Shown piece after piece: positions 23,722 through 32,608 of a stretch of DNA of 64,000 nt. The stretch's first letter is position 1. The number at the start of each line of letters is the position of its first letter. A program made the position numbers and the translations under genes. Under the pieces are notes generated by a model. It saw only the letters and a program-made list of their open reading frames with translations, made no database searches and was not told the DNA's origin. Location: positions 248,001 through 312,000 of the forward strand of contig NZ_JAEKJB010000009.1 of NCBI RefSeq assembly GCF_016785095.1, written 5' to 3'. This DNA comes from Alloalcanivorax marinus (GTDB taxonomy: Bacteria > Pseudomonadota > Gammaproteobacteria > Pseudomonadales > Alcanivoracaceae).

Positions 23722-24741
23722 TCAGCGGCGGGTGGCGGCGGCCAGTACCGCCTCGGCCAGGGCGGCCACGGAGCGCGGCGCGCTGCCCTCCGCCTTGTTG
23801 CTCAGGGTAACGAAAGCGGGCTGGCCGGCCCCCACCGTGCCAGCGATCACCCGCGCCAGGGCGGCGCGGGTGTCCGGGTCCGGATCCACCAGCTTGTCGA
23901 AGGGTGAGTAGCGGTCGCGGGCGTCTTCGTACCCGTAAGCGCCGTGCCTGAGGTTCAGGTTCCAGCGGCACACCAGAGGGCCGGGCCAGAGCGCGCGCAG
24001 CACCGGGAGCTGTTCGGTGATGGGGGGCATCTTGCCGTGCAGGCCCAGGCAGTAGGTGGCACCGGTGTCCTTGAGAGCGGCCACGAAGTCCGGCGTCAGC
24101 CAGTGCGGATCGCGCACCTCCACCGCCAGCGGCGTGGCCGGCGCCCGGGCCCGCAGGCCGCGCAACAGGTCATGCAGGCGTTCGATCACCGGTGCCATAT
24201 GCCCCAGCCAGGCGCCGGGCAGCGGGCTGATCTGGAACACCAGGGCGCCGAGTTTCCCGCCCAGCCCCTCCGCCGCCGGTGCCAGAAAGTCCCGCCAGGC
24301 CAGTTCGGCGTCCAGGAAATCCGGGTTGGGCTTCAGGCCCTGGCCGCCACTACCACGGCGCAAGGCGTCGGTGACGCGGCTCGGCGCCTTGACCACGAAG
24401 CGGAAAGCCGCCGGTACCTGGCGGGCGTGGTCGGCGTACTGCGCCATGGAAAGCGGCCGGTAGAAGCCCCGGTCGAGCCCCACGGCGTTGAACAGGGGAT
24501 GGCGCGCGTAGGCGTCGAGGCCTTCCCTGGAAAGTTGGCCCTCGTCATACAGCTTGTCCCAGACCAGACCGGCCCAGCCAGGGTAATGCCAGGAAGAGGT
24601 GCCCAGCCACAGCCGTTCCGGCAGAGCGGCGGCCAGGGACGCGAGGGCGGGGTCCGGCGCCGCCGGCCGCACCGCCGGGGGCACGGCGGCGGGCGCCTCG
24701 AACAGGACGCCGGTGCCCGGCGGTGGCGGCTCGGTGGGCAT
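23722..24741 (-). CDS. DUF72-family protein (YecE-like, TIM-barrel)
   Basis: The 339-residue protein has the DUF72 signatures LWLGTSSWHYPGWAGLVW (near residue 45), FNAVGLDRGFYRPL, FRFVVKAPSRVTD and the late LVCRWNLNLRHG and SNKAEGSAP segments. The fold is a TIM barrel; the biochemical role is not established. The first ~40 residues are Pro/Ala-rich and likely disordered. It starts 11 bases after the stop of the STN lipoprotein, so both may share a transcript with the molybdoenzyme genes upstream. Confidence 0.88.
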   Translation of the reverse strand: MPTEPPPPGTGVLFEAPAAVPPAVRPAAPDPALASLAAALPERLWLGTSSWHYPGWAGLVWDKLYDEGQLSREGLDAYARHPLFNAVGLDRGFYRPLSMAQYADHARQVPAAFRFVVKAPSRVTDALRRGSGGQGLKPNPDFLDAELAWRDFLAPAAEGLGGKLGALVFQISPLPGAWLGHMAPVIERLHDLLRGLRARAPATPLAVEVRDPHWLTPDFVAALKDTGATYCLGLHGKMPPITEQLPVLRALWPGPLVCRWNLNLRHGAYGYEDARDRYSPFDKLVDPDPDTRAALARVIAGTVGAGQPAFVTLSNKAEGSAPRSVAALAEAVLAAATRR

Positions 24742-24752
24742 GGCGGGCGGGG

Positions 24753-25079
24753 TTATTCCACTTTCAGGGTGTTGGGAGCGTGCTCGGTGATAGCCAGCCC
24801 GGTGCCGTCCAGGGCGGTCTCCAGGGCCTGGCGAATGCTCATGCGCCCGGCCACCGGCTGAACCTGGACGGCGCCGATTTCATCGGTGTCCGCCTCGATG
24901 AAACAGCCGGTGGCGTGGGCCAGTTGCTGGGCGGTTTCATCGAAGCGCTGGGCCGGCAAGTCGTAACTCGCGACGGCGTCGCACTTGCCGGTTTCCATCG
25001 GCGCGGCGCGGTCCTGGCCGGTGCAGCCGGCCAGCATCAGGGCGCCGGCGCCCAGGGCCATCATCAGGGTATCGCGCAT
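24753..25079 (-). CDS. Stand-alone STN-domain lipoprotein
   Basis: The 108-residue product starts MRDTLMMALGAGALMLAGC, a lipoprotein signal with Cys at 19. After a short linker, residues ~38-108 form a single secretin/TonB-short N-terminal (STN) domain: YDLPAQRFDETAQQLAHATG, a middle strand, SIRQALETALDGTGLAI and a final LKVE strand. STN domains normally precede a secretin or a TonB-dependent receptor plug, and are also seen in FecA-like receptors; here nothing follows. It might sense or buffer an interaction with FecR- or TonB-like partners in the periplasm. It lies 64 bases after the large molybdoenzyme subunit gene. Confidence 0.75.
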   Translation of the reverse strand: MRDTLMMALGAGALMLAGCTGQDRAAPMETGKCDAVASYDLPAQRFDETAQQLAHATGCFIEADTDEIGAVQVQPVAGRMSIRQALETALDGTGLAITEHAPNTLKVE

Positions 25080-25143
25080 CGTTCAATCTCCATTTGCAAT
25101 GATGTGCACTCTGAGACCGGTGCGCGCGCTCCGGGTTCCGGCG

Positions 25144-27345
25144 TCAGGCCAGGTCGGGGAGTCCGTCGAGCAGCTTGTCCAGAGTCACCGGATAATCGCG
25201 CACGCGCACACCGGTGGCGTTATGGACCGCGTTGGCCACGGCGGCGCTGACGCCGCAAATGCCCAGCTCGCCCACGCCCTTGGCTTTCAGGGGCGTGGAA
25301 TAGCGGTCCTCGCCTTCCAGGAAAATCACTTCCTGCTCCGGGATGTCGGCGTGCACCGGCACCTCGTAGCCGGCCAGATCGTGGTTGGCGAAGAACCCGT
25401 AGCGGGTATCCACCGCCAGCTCCTCCATCAGGGCCGCGCCCACGCCCATGGTCATGGCGCCGATCACCTGGCTGCGGGCGGTGACCGGGTTGAGGATGCG
25501 GCCGGCGTCGCACACCGCCAGCATGCGCCGCACACGGATCTCACCGGTGGCGGCGTGCACGCCCACTTCCACGAAGTGGGCGCCGAAGGTGGCGAGCAGG
25601 TACTCCTTGCCGCGGAAGTCGCCGAACTCGATCTTGTCCTCGGCCACCAGCTCCTCGCCGCCGCCCACCTCGGTGAGCGGCGTGCGGCGGTCACCGTGGC
25701 GAACCACGCTGTCGGCGAAGCTCAGGTCCTCGGGGTCGGCGTCCAGGCGCTCGGCGATGGCTTCGCGCAGGGCGACGCAGGCGGCGTAAACGCCGGCTGT
25801 GGAACTGGCCGCGCCCCACTGGCCACCGGAGCCGGCGGAGGCCGGCGCATCGGAATCGCCGAGCGCCACGTCCACCGCGTCCAGGGGCACGCCGAGCATT
25901 TCCGCGGCGGTCTGGGCGATGATGGTGTAGGAGCCGGTGCCGATGTCGGTCATGTCGGTCTCCACACGTACGGTGCCGTCCGGCTTGAGTCGTACCCGGG
26001 CGCCAGAGGCCTGCACCGGCGCGCCCCGGTAGGCGCCGGCCACGCCGTGGCCGATCAGCCATTGGCCGTCGCGGCGGGCGCCGGGCTTGCGGTTACGTTC
26101 ATTCCAGCCAAAACGCTCGGCGCCCCGTTCCAGGCATTCCACGAAATGCCGCTCGGAGAAGGGCCGCTCGGGGTTGTCCGGGTCCACCTGGGTGTCGTTG
26201 AGCACGCGGAACGCCACCGGGTCCATGTCCAGTTTCCCGGCCATTTCGTCCATGGCCACTTCCAGGGCCATCAAACCGGCGGTTTCGCCGGGGGCGCGCA
26301 TGGCGTTGCTTTCCGGCAGGTGCATTTCCAGAGGCCGGTGCACCAGCAGGCGGTTGGCGCCGGCGTAGAAATGCTGGGTGGGCGCGGCGCCGTTCTCGCC
26401 ATCGCCGCCGGGCAGGGTGTTGCTGGTGTTGTCGTGGCCGATGGCGGTGATGCGCCCGTCCCGATCGGTGCCGATGCGGATGCGCTGGATGGTCAGGCCG
26501 CGATGGGTGGCGTTGTTGGCGATCAGCGGGCGCGGCAGCGCCACCTTCACCGGCCGGCCGGTTTCCCGGGCGGCCACCGCCGCCAGCACCGCGTCGGCGC
26601 GCAGGAACAGCTTGGCGCCGAAACCGCCGCCGATGTAGGGCGAATCGAGCCGCACTTTTTCGGCGGGCAGGTCGAACGCCTTGGCCAGCGCCTGCTTGCT
26701 CCACTCGATCATCTGATTGGCGCTCCACAGGGTGAGCGCGCCGTCCTTCCATTCGGCGATGGAGGCATGGGGTTCCATCTGCGCGTGGCTCTGGGCCGGC
26801 GTGGTGTAGGTCTGGTCGAGTTTCACCGGCGCTTCGGCGAACGCCCGGTCGAAGTCGCCCACCTTCGCCATCGGTTCCACCTCGTCATCCTGGTGGGCGC
26901 GGCGTTGCTCGGCGAGATCGAAGGAGGCGCTTTTGTCCTCGTCGTAGTCGGTGCGGATCAGGGCGGCGGCGGCGCGGGCACGCTCGAAGGAGTCCGCCAC
27001 CACCACGGCGATGGCCTGGTGGTAATGCTGGATGTCGCGGCCACCGAACAGGTAGGCCACGTTCATTCTCGCCTTGGGCAGCCGGTCCATGTCCAGGGTG
27101 GTGATCACCGCCACCACGCCCGGCGCCGCCTTGGCGGCGCGGGTGTCCATGGAACGGATGCGGCCCTTGGCGATGGCGGCGCCCACCGGGTAGCCGACCA
27201 GCTGGCCGTTGGCCACGTCATGGCGCTCGTAGGCGTAGGGCGCGGTGCCGGTGGTTTTCAGCGGGCCATCGATGCGCGGCAGGGGCTGGCCCAGCACGGT
27301 TCCGCGATCGGCCGGATTGCTCCCGGCGGGTTTGTCGAAACGCAT
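25144..27345 (-). CDS. Xanthine dehydrogenase-family molybdopterin-binding subunit (PaoC/YagR-like)
   Basis: The 733-residue subunit has the aldehyde-oxidase hammerhead domain (residues ~20-130) and the molybdenum cofactor domain. Motifs include YIGGGFGAKLFLRADAVLA near residue 235, TDIGTGSYTIIAQTAAEMLG, and the catalytic Glu in GVGELGICGVSAAVANAV near the C-terminus. It should bind the Mo cofactor and hydroxylate aldehydes or aromatic N-heterocycles. It has no signal peptide, so as in E. coli PaoABC it would ride out with the Tat-tagged iron-sulfur subunit. AAGGAGTAACCC precedes the ATG, three bases after the FAD-subunit stop. Confidence 0.93.
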   Translation of the reverse strand: MRFDKPAGSNPADRGTVLGQPLPRIDGPLKTTGTAPYAYERHDVANGQLVGYPVGAAIAKGRIRSMDTRAAKAAPGVVAVITTLDMDRLPKARMNVAYLFGGRDIQHYHQAIAVVVADSFERARAAAALIRTDYDEDKSASFDLAEQRRAHQDDEVEPMAKVGDFDRAFAEAPVKLDQTYTTPAQSHAQMEPHASIAEWKDGALTLWSANQMIEWSKQALAKAFDLPAEKVRLDSPYIGGGFGAKLFLRADAVLAAVAARETGRPVKVALPRPLIANNATHRGLTIQRIRIGTDRDGRITAIGHDNTSNTLPGGDGENGAAPTQHFYAGANRLLVHRPLEMHLPESNAMRAPGETAGLMALEVAMDEMAGKLDMDPVAFRVLNDTQVDPDNPERPFSERHFVECLERGAERFGWNERNRKPGARRDGQWLIGHGVAGAYRGAPVQASGARVRLKPDGTVRVETDMTDIGTGSYTIIAQTAAEMLGVPLDAVDVALGDSDAPASAGSGGQWGAASSTAGVYAACVALREAIAERLDADPEDLSFADSVVRHGDRRTPLTEVGGGEELVAEDKIEFGDFRGKEYLLATFGAHFVEVGVHAATGEIRVRRMLAVCDAGRILNPVTARSQVIGAMTMGVGAALMEELAVDTRYGFFANHDLAGYEVPVHADIPEQEVIFLEGEDRYSTPLKAKGVGELGICGVSAAVANAVHNATGVRVRDYPVTLDKLLDGLPDLA

Positions 27346-27348
27346 GGG

Positions 27349-28299
27349 TTACTCCTTCGCTTCCGCGAGCACGGCGGCCAGGGTGCGCTCGGCCAGGTTC
27401 ACCTTGAAGCGGTTCTCGTGGGTGGGCTCGGCGCCGTCCAGTAGCCGCGCCATCACCGCCTTGGCGCCCCTCGGCAGGGCCTCGTCCGCCTCTTCCCGGC
27501 GCCATGGCTTCGGCGCCACGCCGCCCAGCGCCACCCGGCCGCTGCCGTCGGGCTGAACCACCGCCGCCACCGACACCAGGGCGAAAGCGTAGGACGCCCG
27601 GTCGCGCACCTTGTGGTAGAAATGCTTGCCGCCCAGGGGCCTGGGCAGGGTCACGGCGGTGATGAACTCGCCGGGAATCAGCACCGAATCAATCTGCGGC
27701 GTGTCGCCGGGCAGGCGGTGAAAATCGGCGATGGGGATGGCCCGGGTATTGCCGTTGGGCAGCACGGTTTCCACTTCCGCGTCCAGCAAGCGCATGGCCA
27801 CCGCCATGTCACTGGGGTGGGTGGCGATGCAGTGCTCGCTGCCGCCGATGACCGCCAATTGGCGGCTGAAGCCCTCCCGGGCGGCGCAGCCGGCGCCGGG
27901 CCTGCGTTTGTTGCAGGGCATGTTGGTGTCGTAGAAGTACGGGCAGCGGGTGCGCTGCAACAGGTTACCGCCGGTGGTGGCCTTGTTGCGCAACTGCCCG
28001 GAGGCGCCGGCCACCAGGGCCCGGGTGAGCACGCCGTAGTGGCGCCGTACCCGGGGGTCGGCGGCCAGGTCGGTGTTGCGCACCAGAGCGCCCACGCGCA
28101 GACCGCCGTCGTCGGTGTCCTCGATGGTGTCCAGCCCCAGGCCGTTCACGTCGATAAGATGGGCCGGGGTTTCCACCTCGATCTTCATCAGGTCCAGCAG
28201 ATTGGTGCCACCGGCGATGAAACGGGCGTGGTCCGTGGACGCCGCCGCCATGGCCGCCTGTTGCGGGGTCTCCGCCCGTTCGTAGGTAAAGGCTCTCAT
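27349..28299 (-). CDS. Xanthine dehydrogenase-family FAD-binding subunit (PaoB/YagS-like)
   Basis: The 316-residue subunit has the FAD-binding loop [13 protein letters not shown] (near residue 27) and [20 protein letters not shown] then a GAGC segment (residues ~120-145). The latter carries the extra Cys residues that bind an additional 4Fe-4S cluster in E. coli PaoB. The C-terminal CO-dehydrogenase flavoprotein domain follows. I start at ATG 28299, which overlaps the 2Fe-2S gene stop in ATGA; the open frame extends far upstream without similarity. Confidence 0.93.
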   Translation of the reverse strand: MRAFTYERAETPQQAAMAAASTDHARFIAGGTNLLDLMKIEVETPAHLIDVNGLGLDTIEDTDDGGLRVGALVRNTDLAADPRVRRHYGVLTRALVAGASGQLRNKATTGGNLLQRTRCPYFYDTNMPCNKRRPGAGCAAREGFSRQLAVIGGSEHCIATHPSDMAVAMRLLDAEVETVLPNGNTRAIPIADFHRLPGDTPQIDSVLIPGEFITAVTLPRPLGGKHFYHKVRDRASYAFALVSVAAVVQPDGSGRVALGGVAPKPWRREEADEALPRGAKAVMARLLDGAEPTHENRFKVNLAERTLAAVLAEAKE

Positions 28300-28958
28300 G
28301 ATTGCTCCCCGGCCACGTCCCGCACGGCGTCGAGAATGTTGGCGTAGGCGCCGCAGCGGCAGATGTTGCCGCTCATGCGCTCGCGGATTTCTTCCGCCGT
28401 CACCTTCATCGGCGCGTTCAGGTCGGCGGTCACGTGGCTGGGCACCCCGTCTTGAATTTCCTGCAGGGTGGCCTTGGCGGAGCAGATCTGTCCCGGCGTG
28501 CAGTAACCGCACTGGTAGCCATCATGCTCGATGAAGGCCGCCTGCATGGGGTCGAGATTGTCCGGCGTGCCCAGGCCTTCCACGGTGGTGATCTCGTCCC
28601 CCTCGTGCATCACCGCCAGGGACAGGCAGGCGTTCACCCGCCGGCCGTTGACCATCACCGTGCAGGCACCGCACTGACCGTGGTCGCAGCCCTTCTTGGT
28701 GCCGGTCAGTCGCAGCTGTTCGCGCAGGGCGTCGAGCAGGGTCAGCCGGGTGTCGGCGGTGAACCGGCGGGGTACGCCGTTGACGGTGAACGCCACTTCG
28801 GCGGTGGCCGCCTTGTCATCGGCGGCGGGAGCGCTGGTGGGGCTTTCACCGTCGCGACCAGCGGTGGCCAGTCGAGGCAGGCCCAGGGAGGCCGCGGAGG
28901 CGGCGCCGACGATCATCAGGGCGCGACGCGTGATCTTGAAACGGGGGTGCTGGGACAT
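28296..28958 (-). CDS. Tat-exported 2Fe-2S subunit of aldehyde oxidoreductase (PaoA/YagT-like)
   Basis: The 220-residue subunit starts [20 protein letters not shown], a twin-arginine signal that would export the whole complex. The first plant-type cluster motif is [12 protein letters not shown] (near residue 112) and the second is CGYCTPGQ followed by ICRCGAY (near residues 155-200), so both 2Fe-2S sites are complete. It is first in the operon; an AAGGATCGGTGACC leader precedes ATG 28958. No MobA-like maturation chaperone (PaoD) is present next to it. Confidence 0.94.
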   Translation of the reverse strand: MSQHPRFKITRRALMIVGAASAASLGLPRLATAGRDGESPTSAPAADDKAATAEVAFTVNGVPRRFTADTRLTLLDALREQLRLTGTKKGCDHGQCGACTVMVNGRRVNACLSLAVMHEGDEITTVEGLGTPDNLDPMQAAFIEHDGYQCGYCTPGQICSAKATLQEIQDGVPSHVTADLNAPMKVTAEEIRERMSGNICRCGAYANILDAVRDVAGEQS

Positions 28959-29200
28959 GGTCACCGATCCTTCTGGCTGGCGGGGCGACCGTGTCGATGC
29001 CGCCCGCTGGCGAGGACGTACGTGTGAAAAGCCTTGTTTCCACGTTACTGGAGACAACTTACCGGAAACGAAGAGGCGCACGCATTTCGAATGGATAAAT
29101 CGATGTAAAAAACCACCCTAGCGAACGCCCCGGCACACCGGCTTGCCCGATCCTGCCCCATGCCTGCCGGATCCTCCAAACCCGGCCGCCGGTCACGCGA

Positions 29201-30241
29201 TCAGCGCATTACCTGCTCGAAGAAGGCGAACAGGGATTCCTCCAGCGACCGGTACTGGATGCCCAGTTCCTCGCGGCTGCGCCGGTTGTCGGCCCGCCAG
29301 GGCAGGTTCACGTTGCGGGTAACGTAGTCGCGGGTCAGGGTCTTGTTGACCATCGGCCCGAACAACCATACCGCCGCCTTGGGCAGGGTCCGCTTGGGCA
29401 GAGGGTAGTCCTTGCCGAAGCGGTGACGCAGGACCCGCGCGATCTCCGGGAAACTGGTGTCGTGGCCGGACAAAATGTAACGCCCATGGGCTTCCGGCAG
29501 GAACGCGGCGCGCACATGAGCCTCGGCTACTTCACGCACGTCCACCACGCCCATGCCGATGTCCGGCACGCCCATGCGCGCGGTGCCGTCGCCAAGCTGG
29601 CGCACGATAGTGAAGCTCTCCGAGGTGGCGTTGGGATTGATACCCGGGCCCACCACCAGCGACGGATTGATGGTCACCAGATCCCAGCGTTGTTGTGACT
29701 TGGCGATCTTCCAGGCTTCCCGCTCGGCCAAGGTCTTGGAGTAGGAGTAAGCCTGATGCTCCAGGGACGAACTGGTGTTCCAGTCCGCTTCCGTGAACAC
29801 GCCCTGGGCGGTGTCTTCCAGGTCCGCGTTGTCGCCGTAAATGGCGGCGCAGCTGCTGGTCAGCACCACGCGCCGCACCGAGGGCGTGTCGTTCGCCGTT
29901 TCCAGCACGTTGCGGGTGCCCTGCTGGGCCGGTTCCACCAGCTCCTTGAGCGGGTCCTTCACCGAGGTGATGAACGGCGAGGCGGTGTGAAACACCACCG
30001 AACAGCCGGCCATGGCCTCGGCGTAGGAGCCCGGCGCCAGCAAATCCGCCTTGAAATAACGAATCTCGCCGGGGGTACGCTCGGCGATGGCATTGAGGTA
30101 TTTGAGCTTGTCCGGATTGTCCGGATCACGCACCGGCGCGTGCACGGTAAGCCCTTCTTCCAGCAACCGCTCCATCAGCCGGCCGGCCACGTAACCGGTA
30201 GCGCCGGTGACCATCACCGGCATGCTCGTATCGATTTGCAT
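29201..30241 (-). CDS. NAD-dependent epimerase/dihydroflavonol-4-reductase-like extended SDR
   Basis: The 346-residue extended SDR has TGATGYVAGRLMERLLEEG (near residue 12) for NAD(P) binding and the Y-x3-K pair in AYSYSKTLAE (near 170). The layout follows dihydroflavonol reductases and bacterial aldehyde reductases of that type, which reduce ketones or aldehydes with NADPH. I start at ATG 30241, preceded by GGAGGAGGCG; another ATG eleven codons earlier lacks such a site. It is monocistronic and diverges from the MFS gene at 30440. Confidence 0.9.
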   Translation of the reverse strand: MQIDTSMPVMVTGATGYVAGRLMERLLEEGLTVHAPVRDPDNPDKLKYLNAIAERTPGEIRYFKADLLAPGSYAEAMAGCSVVFHTASPFITSVKDPLKELVEPAQQGTRNVLETANDTPSVRRVVLTSSCAAIYGDNADLEDTAQGVFTEADWNTSSSLEHQAYSYSKTLAEREAWKIAKSQQRWDLVTINPSLVVGPGINPNATSESFTIVRQLGDGTARMGVPDIGMGVVDVREVAEAHVRAAFLPEAHGRYILSGHDTSFPEIARVLRHRFGKDYPLPKRTLPKAAVWLFGPMVNKTLTRDYVTRNVNLPWRADNRRSREELGIQYRSLEESLFAFFEQVMR

Positions 30242-30439
30242 AATCGCCTCCTCCGCCTTGATTCCCGGCATCATGGGCGCCGCGCCTGGTCCTGTAACTG
30301 ACGGACGGAACCGAGCGCCGGGGCGATAGGGTCACGGCTCATACACTGGCGCGCGACGGTGTGCCGCTCATATTCAGCGCAACTGAACCGTTCTTTCAGC
30401 GTTATTCGATTAGTATTCGGTGGTTTTAAGGGAGGCATC

Positions 30440-31690
30440 ATGACGGGATCAGAACAGCGGGCCGATACCGGCCTCCGGGACATTCGCGCCATCGTGTTGG
30501 CCGGCGGCGTGGTGCTGGCGCTGGCGTTTGGCGTGCGCGCCGTATTCGGTGGCGTGGTGCAGCCGCTGTCCGATGAGCTGTTCGGCGGTCGCATCGAGGT
30601 GTTCTCCCTGTCGATCGCCATCCAGAACCTGGTGTGGGGGCTGGCCCAGCCCGGCTTCGGCATCCTCGCCGACCGCTACGGCGACCGCCGCGCCCTGTGG
30701 CTGGGCTTCGTCTGCTACCTGGCCGGCATGCTGATCTGCGTGTTCGCCAGCAGCGCCTGGGCCCAGCATCTGGGCGCCGGGGTGTTGGTGGGCATGGGCA
30801 TTTCCGGCACCGCCTTCGGCCTGGTGCTGGCGGTGGTGGGCCGGGCGGCCCCGGAGCACAAGCGGGCCCATTACCTGGGCATCACCTCGGCCATGGGCTC
30901 CGCCGGCCAGGTGGTGCTGCCGCTGCTCACCGCCTGGCTGATCGAGTGGCTGGACTGGCGCATGACCCTGCTGGTGATCACCGCCACCCTGCTGCCCATG
31001 GCGCTGTGCATTCCACGCCTTCGGGTGGCGGCCACGGAGCACGACACCGCCGGCGCCGCGCCGCCACCGCTGCCCGCCATGGTGCGCGGCGCCTTCGGCT
31101 ATCGGGATTACCTGCTGCTCAACGCCGGCTTCTTCGTGTGCGGTTTCCACCTGGCATTCATCACCGCCCACCTGCCCACCTATGTGCAGAACTTCTGCGT
31201 ATCCGCCGCCTCGCCGGCGGAACTTCGCGCCCTGGGGCTGCAGGCCCTGGCGCTGGCCGGTCTGGCCAATATTTTCGGCACCCTGTTCGCGTCACGGCTG
31301 GGCATGCGTTTTCCCAAACCCTATGTGCTGGCCGCCATTTACGCGCTGCGCGCCCTGGTGATCCTGATTTTCATCACCCTGCCGCTGACGCCGGCCTCGG
31401 TGATGATCTTCGCCCTGGTGATGGGCGGGCTGTGGCTGTCCACGGTGCCGCTGACCAGCGCCCTGGTACTGACCCAGTTCGGACCGCGCGCCATGGGCAC
31501 CCTGTTCGGCTTCGTGTTTCTCAGCCATCAACTGGGCAGCTTCGCCGGCGTCTGGCTGGGCGGCGTGTTCTTCGATCGCTTCGCCAGCTATGACCAGATA
31601 TGGTACCTGGCCATCGCGCTGGGGGTGCTGTCTTCCCTGGCCCATCTGTTCGTCCACGAGCGGCCGGCACCGGCCGCCGCCATTGCCTGA
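30440..31690 (+). CDS. MFS transporter (oxalate/monocarboxylate-like subgroup)
   Basis: The 416-residue protein has 12 membrane segments. The loop GFGILADRYGDRRALWLGF between helices 2 and 3 is the MFS signature, and helix 4 contains GMGISGTAFGLVLAVVGRAA. The central loop is short. GGGAGGCATC immediately before ATG 30440 fixes the start; an ORF extension to 30359 is ignored. The gene is followed 7 bases later by an EamA transporter, suggesting a two-gene transport unit. The substrate is unknown; the architecture resembles OFA/MCT-type carriers only broadly. Confidence 0.86.
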   Translation: MTGSEQRADTGLRDIRAIVLAGGVVLALAFGVRAVFGGVVQPLSDELFGGRIEVFSLSIAIQNLVWGLAQPGFGILADRYGDRRALWLGFVCYLAGMLICVFASSAWAQHLGAGVLVGMGISGTAFGLVLAVVGRAAPEHKRAHYLGITSAMGSAGQVVLPLLTAWLIEWLDWRMTLLVITATLLPMALCIPRLRVAATEHDTAGAAPPPLPAMVRGAFGYRDYLLLNAGFFVCGFHLAFITAHLPTYVQNFCVSAASPAELRALGLQALALAGLANIFGTLFASRLGMRFPKPYVLAAIYALRALVILIFITLPLTPASVMIFALVMGGLWLSTVPLTSALVLTQFGPRAMGTLFGFVFLSHQLGSFAGVWLGGVFFDRFASYDQIWYLAIALGVLSSLAHLFVHERPAPAAAIA

Positions 31691-31697
31691 TTGCTTT

Positions 31698-32591
31698 ATG
31701 CCGCTTCAACCGCTGACGTCCCGCGCCATCCTGATACTGATCCTGGTGTTCGCCGCCTTCGGCGCCCAGCAGACCGCCGTCAAAGCGGTGGTTTCCGACA
31801 TGGCGCCGCTAACCCAGACCTTCCTGCGCTCGCTGGGCGGCACGGCGCTGCTGGCGCTGTGGTTTCTCGGCCAGCGCCGCAACCCGTTCCGCGCGCCCAC
31901 CGGCCCGTCCATGCTCCTGGGCCTGCTGTTCGCGCTGGATTTCGGCTTTCTGTATCTGGGGCTGGCGCTGACCAGCGCCGCCCACGCCGCGGTGATCTAT
32001 TACACCGCGCCGATGATGATCGCCCTGGGCGCCATGTACATCGTTCGCGACGAACCGGTGCGCCGCTTCAAGGTGCTGGGCATTCTGTTCGCCTTTCTGG
32101 GCGTGGCGCTCACCGCCTTCTCCGGCACCGGCGGCAGCGGCGCCGCCACCGTGCTCGGCGACCTGCTGTGCTTCGCCGGCGCGGTGTGCTGGGCGGCCAC
32201 CGTGCTGGTGATCCGCGCCACCGACCTGCGCGACCTGGACGCGCCGGTGGTGCTGTTCCACCAGTTGTTCGGCTCGGTGCCCCTGCTGGGCTTGGCCACC
32301 CTGGTACCGGACGGTGGCTGGAGCGTTCACTGGAGCCCGGCGCTGATCGCCTCCCTGGCCTTCCAGACCGTGGGCGTGGCGTTCCTGAGCTACCTGGTGT
32401 TCTTCGCCATGCTGCGCCGCCACTACACTTCCCAGGTGTCCGCCATGAATTTCCTGGCGCCGCTGTTCGGCGTGGTGTTCGCGGTGGTGCTGCTGGGCGA
32501 GCGGCAGAACGCCCTGTTCTGGGTGGGCGCGGCCGCCATCGTCGGCGGCCTGTGCGTGGTCAACCAGCGCCGGGCCGGTCACCCGGCCTGA
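31698..32591 (+). CDS. EamA/DMT-family drug/metabolite transporter
   Basis: The 297-residue protein has ten hydrophobic segments in two EamA repeats (~12-140 and ~150-285). The first repeat ends VALTAFSGTGG and the second contains FQTVGVAFLSYLVFFAMLRR and GVVFAVVLLGERQNALFW, typical of RhaT/YdcZ-like exporters of metabolites. I start at the ATG seven bases after the MFS stop; the open frame overlapping the MFS gene is not protein-like. It converges with the hydrolase gene at 32609. Confidence 0.9.
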   Translation: MPLQPLTSRAILILILVFAAFGAQQTAVKAVVSDMAPLTQTFLRSLGGTALLALWFLGQRRNPFRAPTGPSMLLGLLFALDFGFLYLGLALTSAAHAAVIYYTAPMMIALGAMYIVRDEPVRRFKVLGILFAFLGVALTAFSGTGGSGAATVLGDLLCFAGAVCWAATVLVIRATDLRDLDAPVVLFHQLFGSVPLLGLATLVPDGGWSVHWSPALIASLAFQTVGVAFLSYLVFFAMLRRHYTSQVSAMNFLAPLFGVVFAVVLLGERQNALFWVGAAAIVGGLCVVNQRRAGHPA

Positions 32592-32608
32592 GCGCGCCGC
32601 CCTCTCAC

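Noticed and set aside
24985..27444. An 819-codon plus-strand open frame opposite the molybdoenzyme gene
   Set aside because: It is the antisense of a clear xanthine dehydrogenase-family gene; low complexity rich in Gly, His and Val with no domain.
31590..31697. Longer start for the EamA transporter inside the MFS gene
   Set aside because: The extra N-terminus is Cys/Trp/Arg-rich and out of phase with the MFS gene; the EamA repeat begins after ATG 31698.
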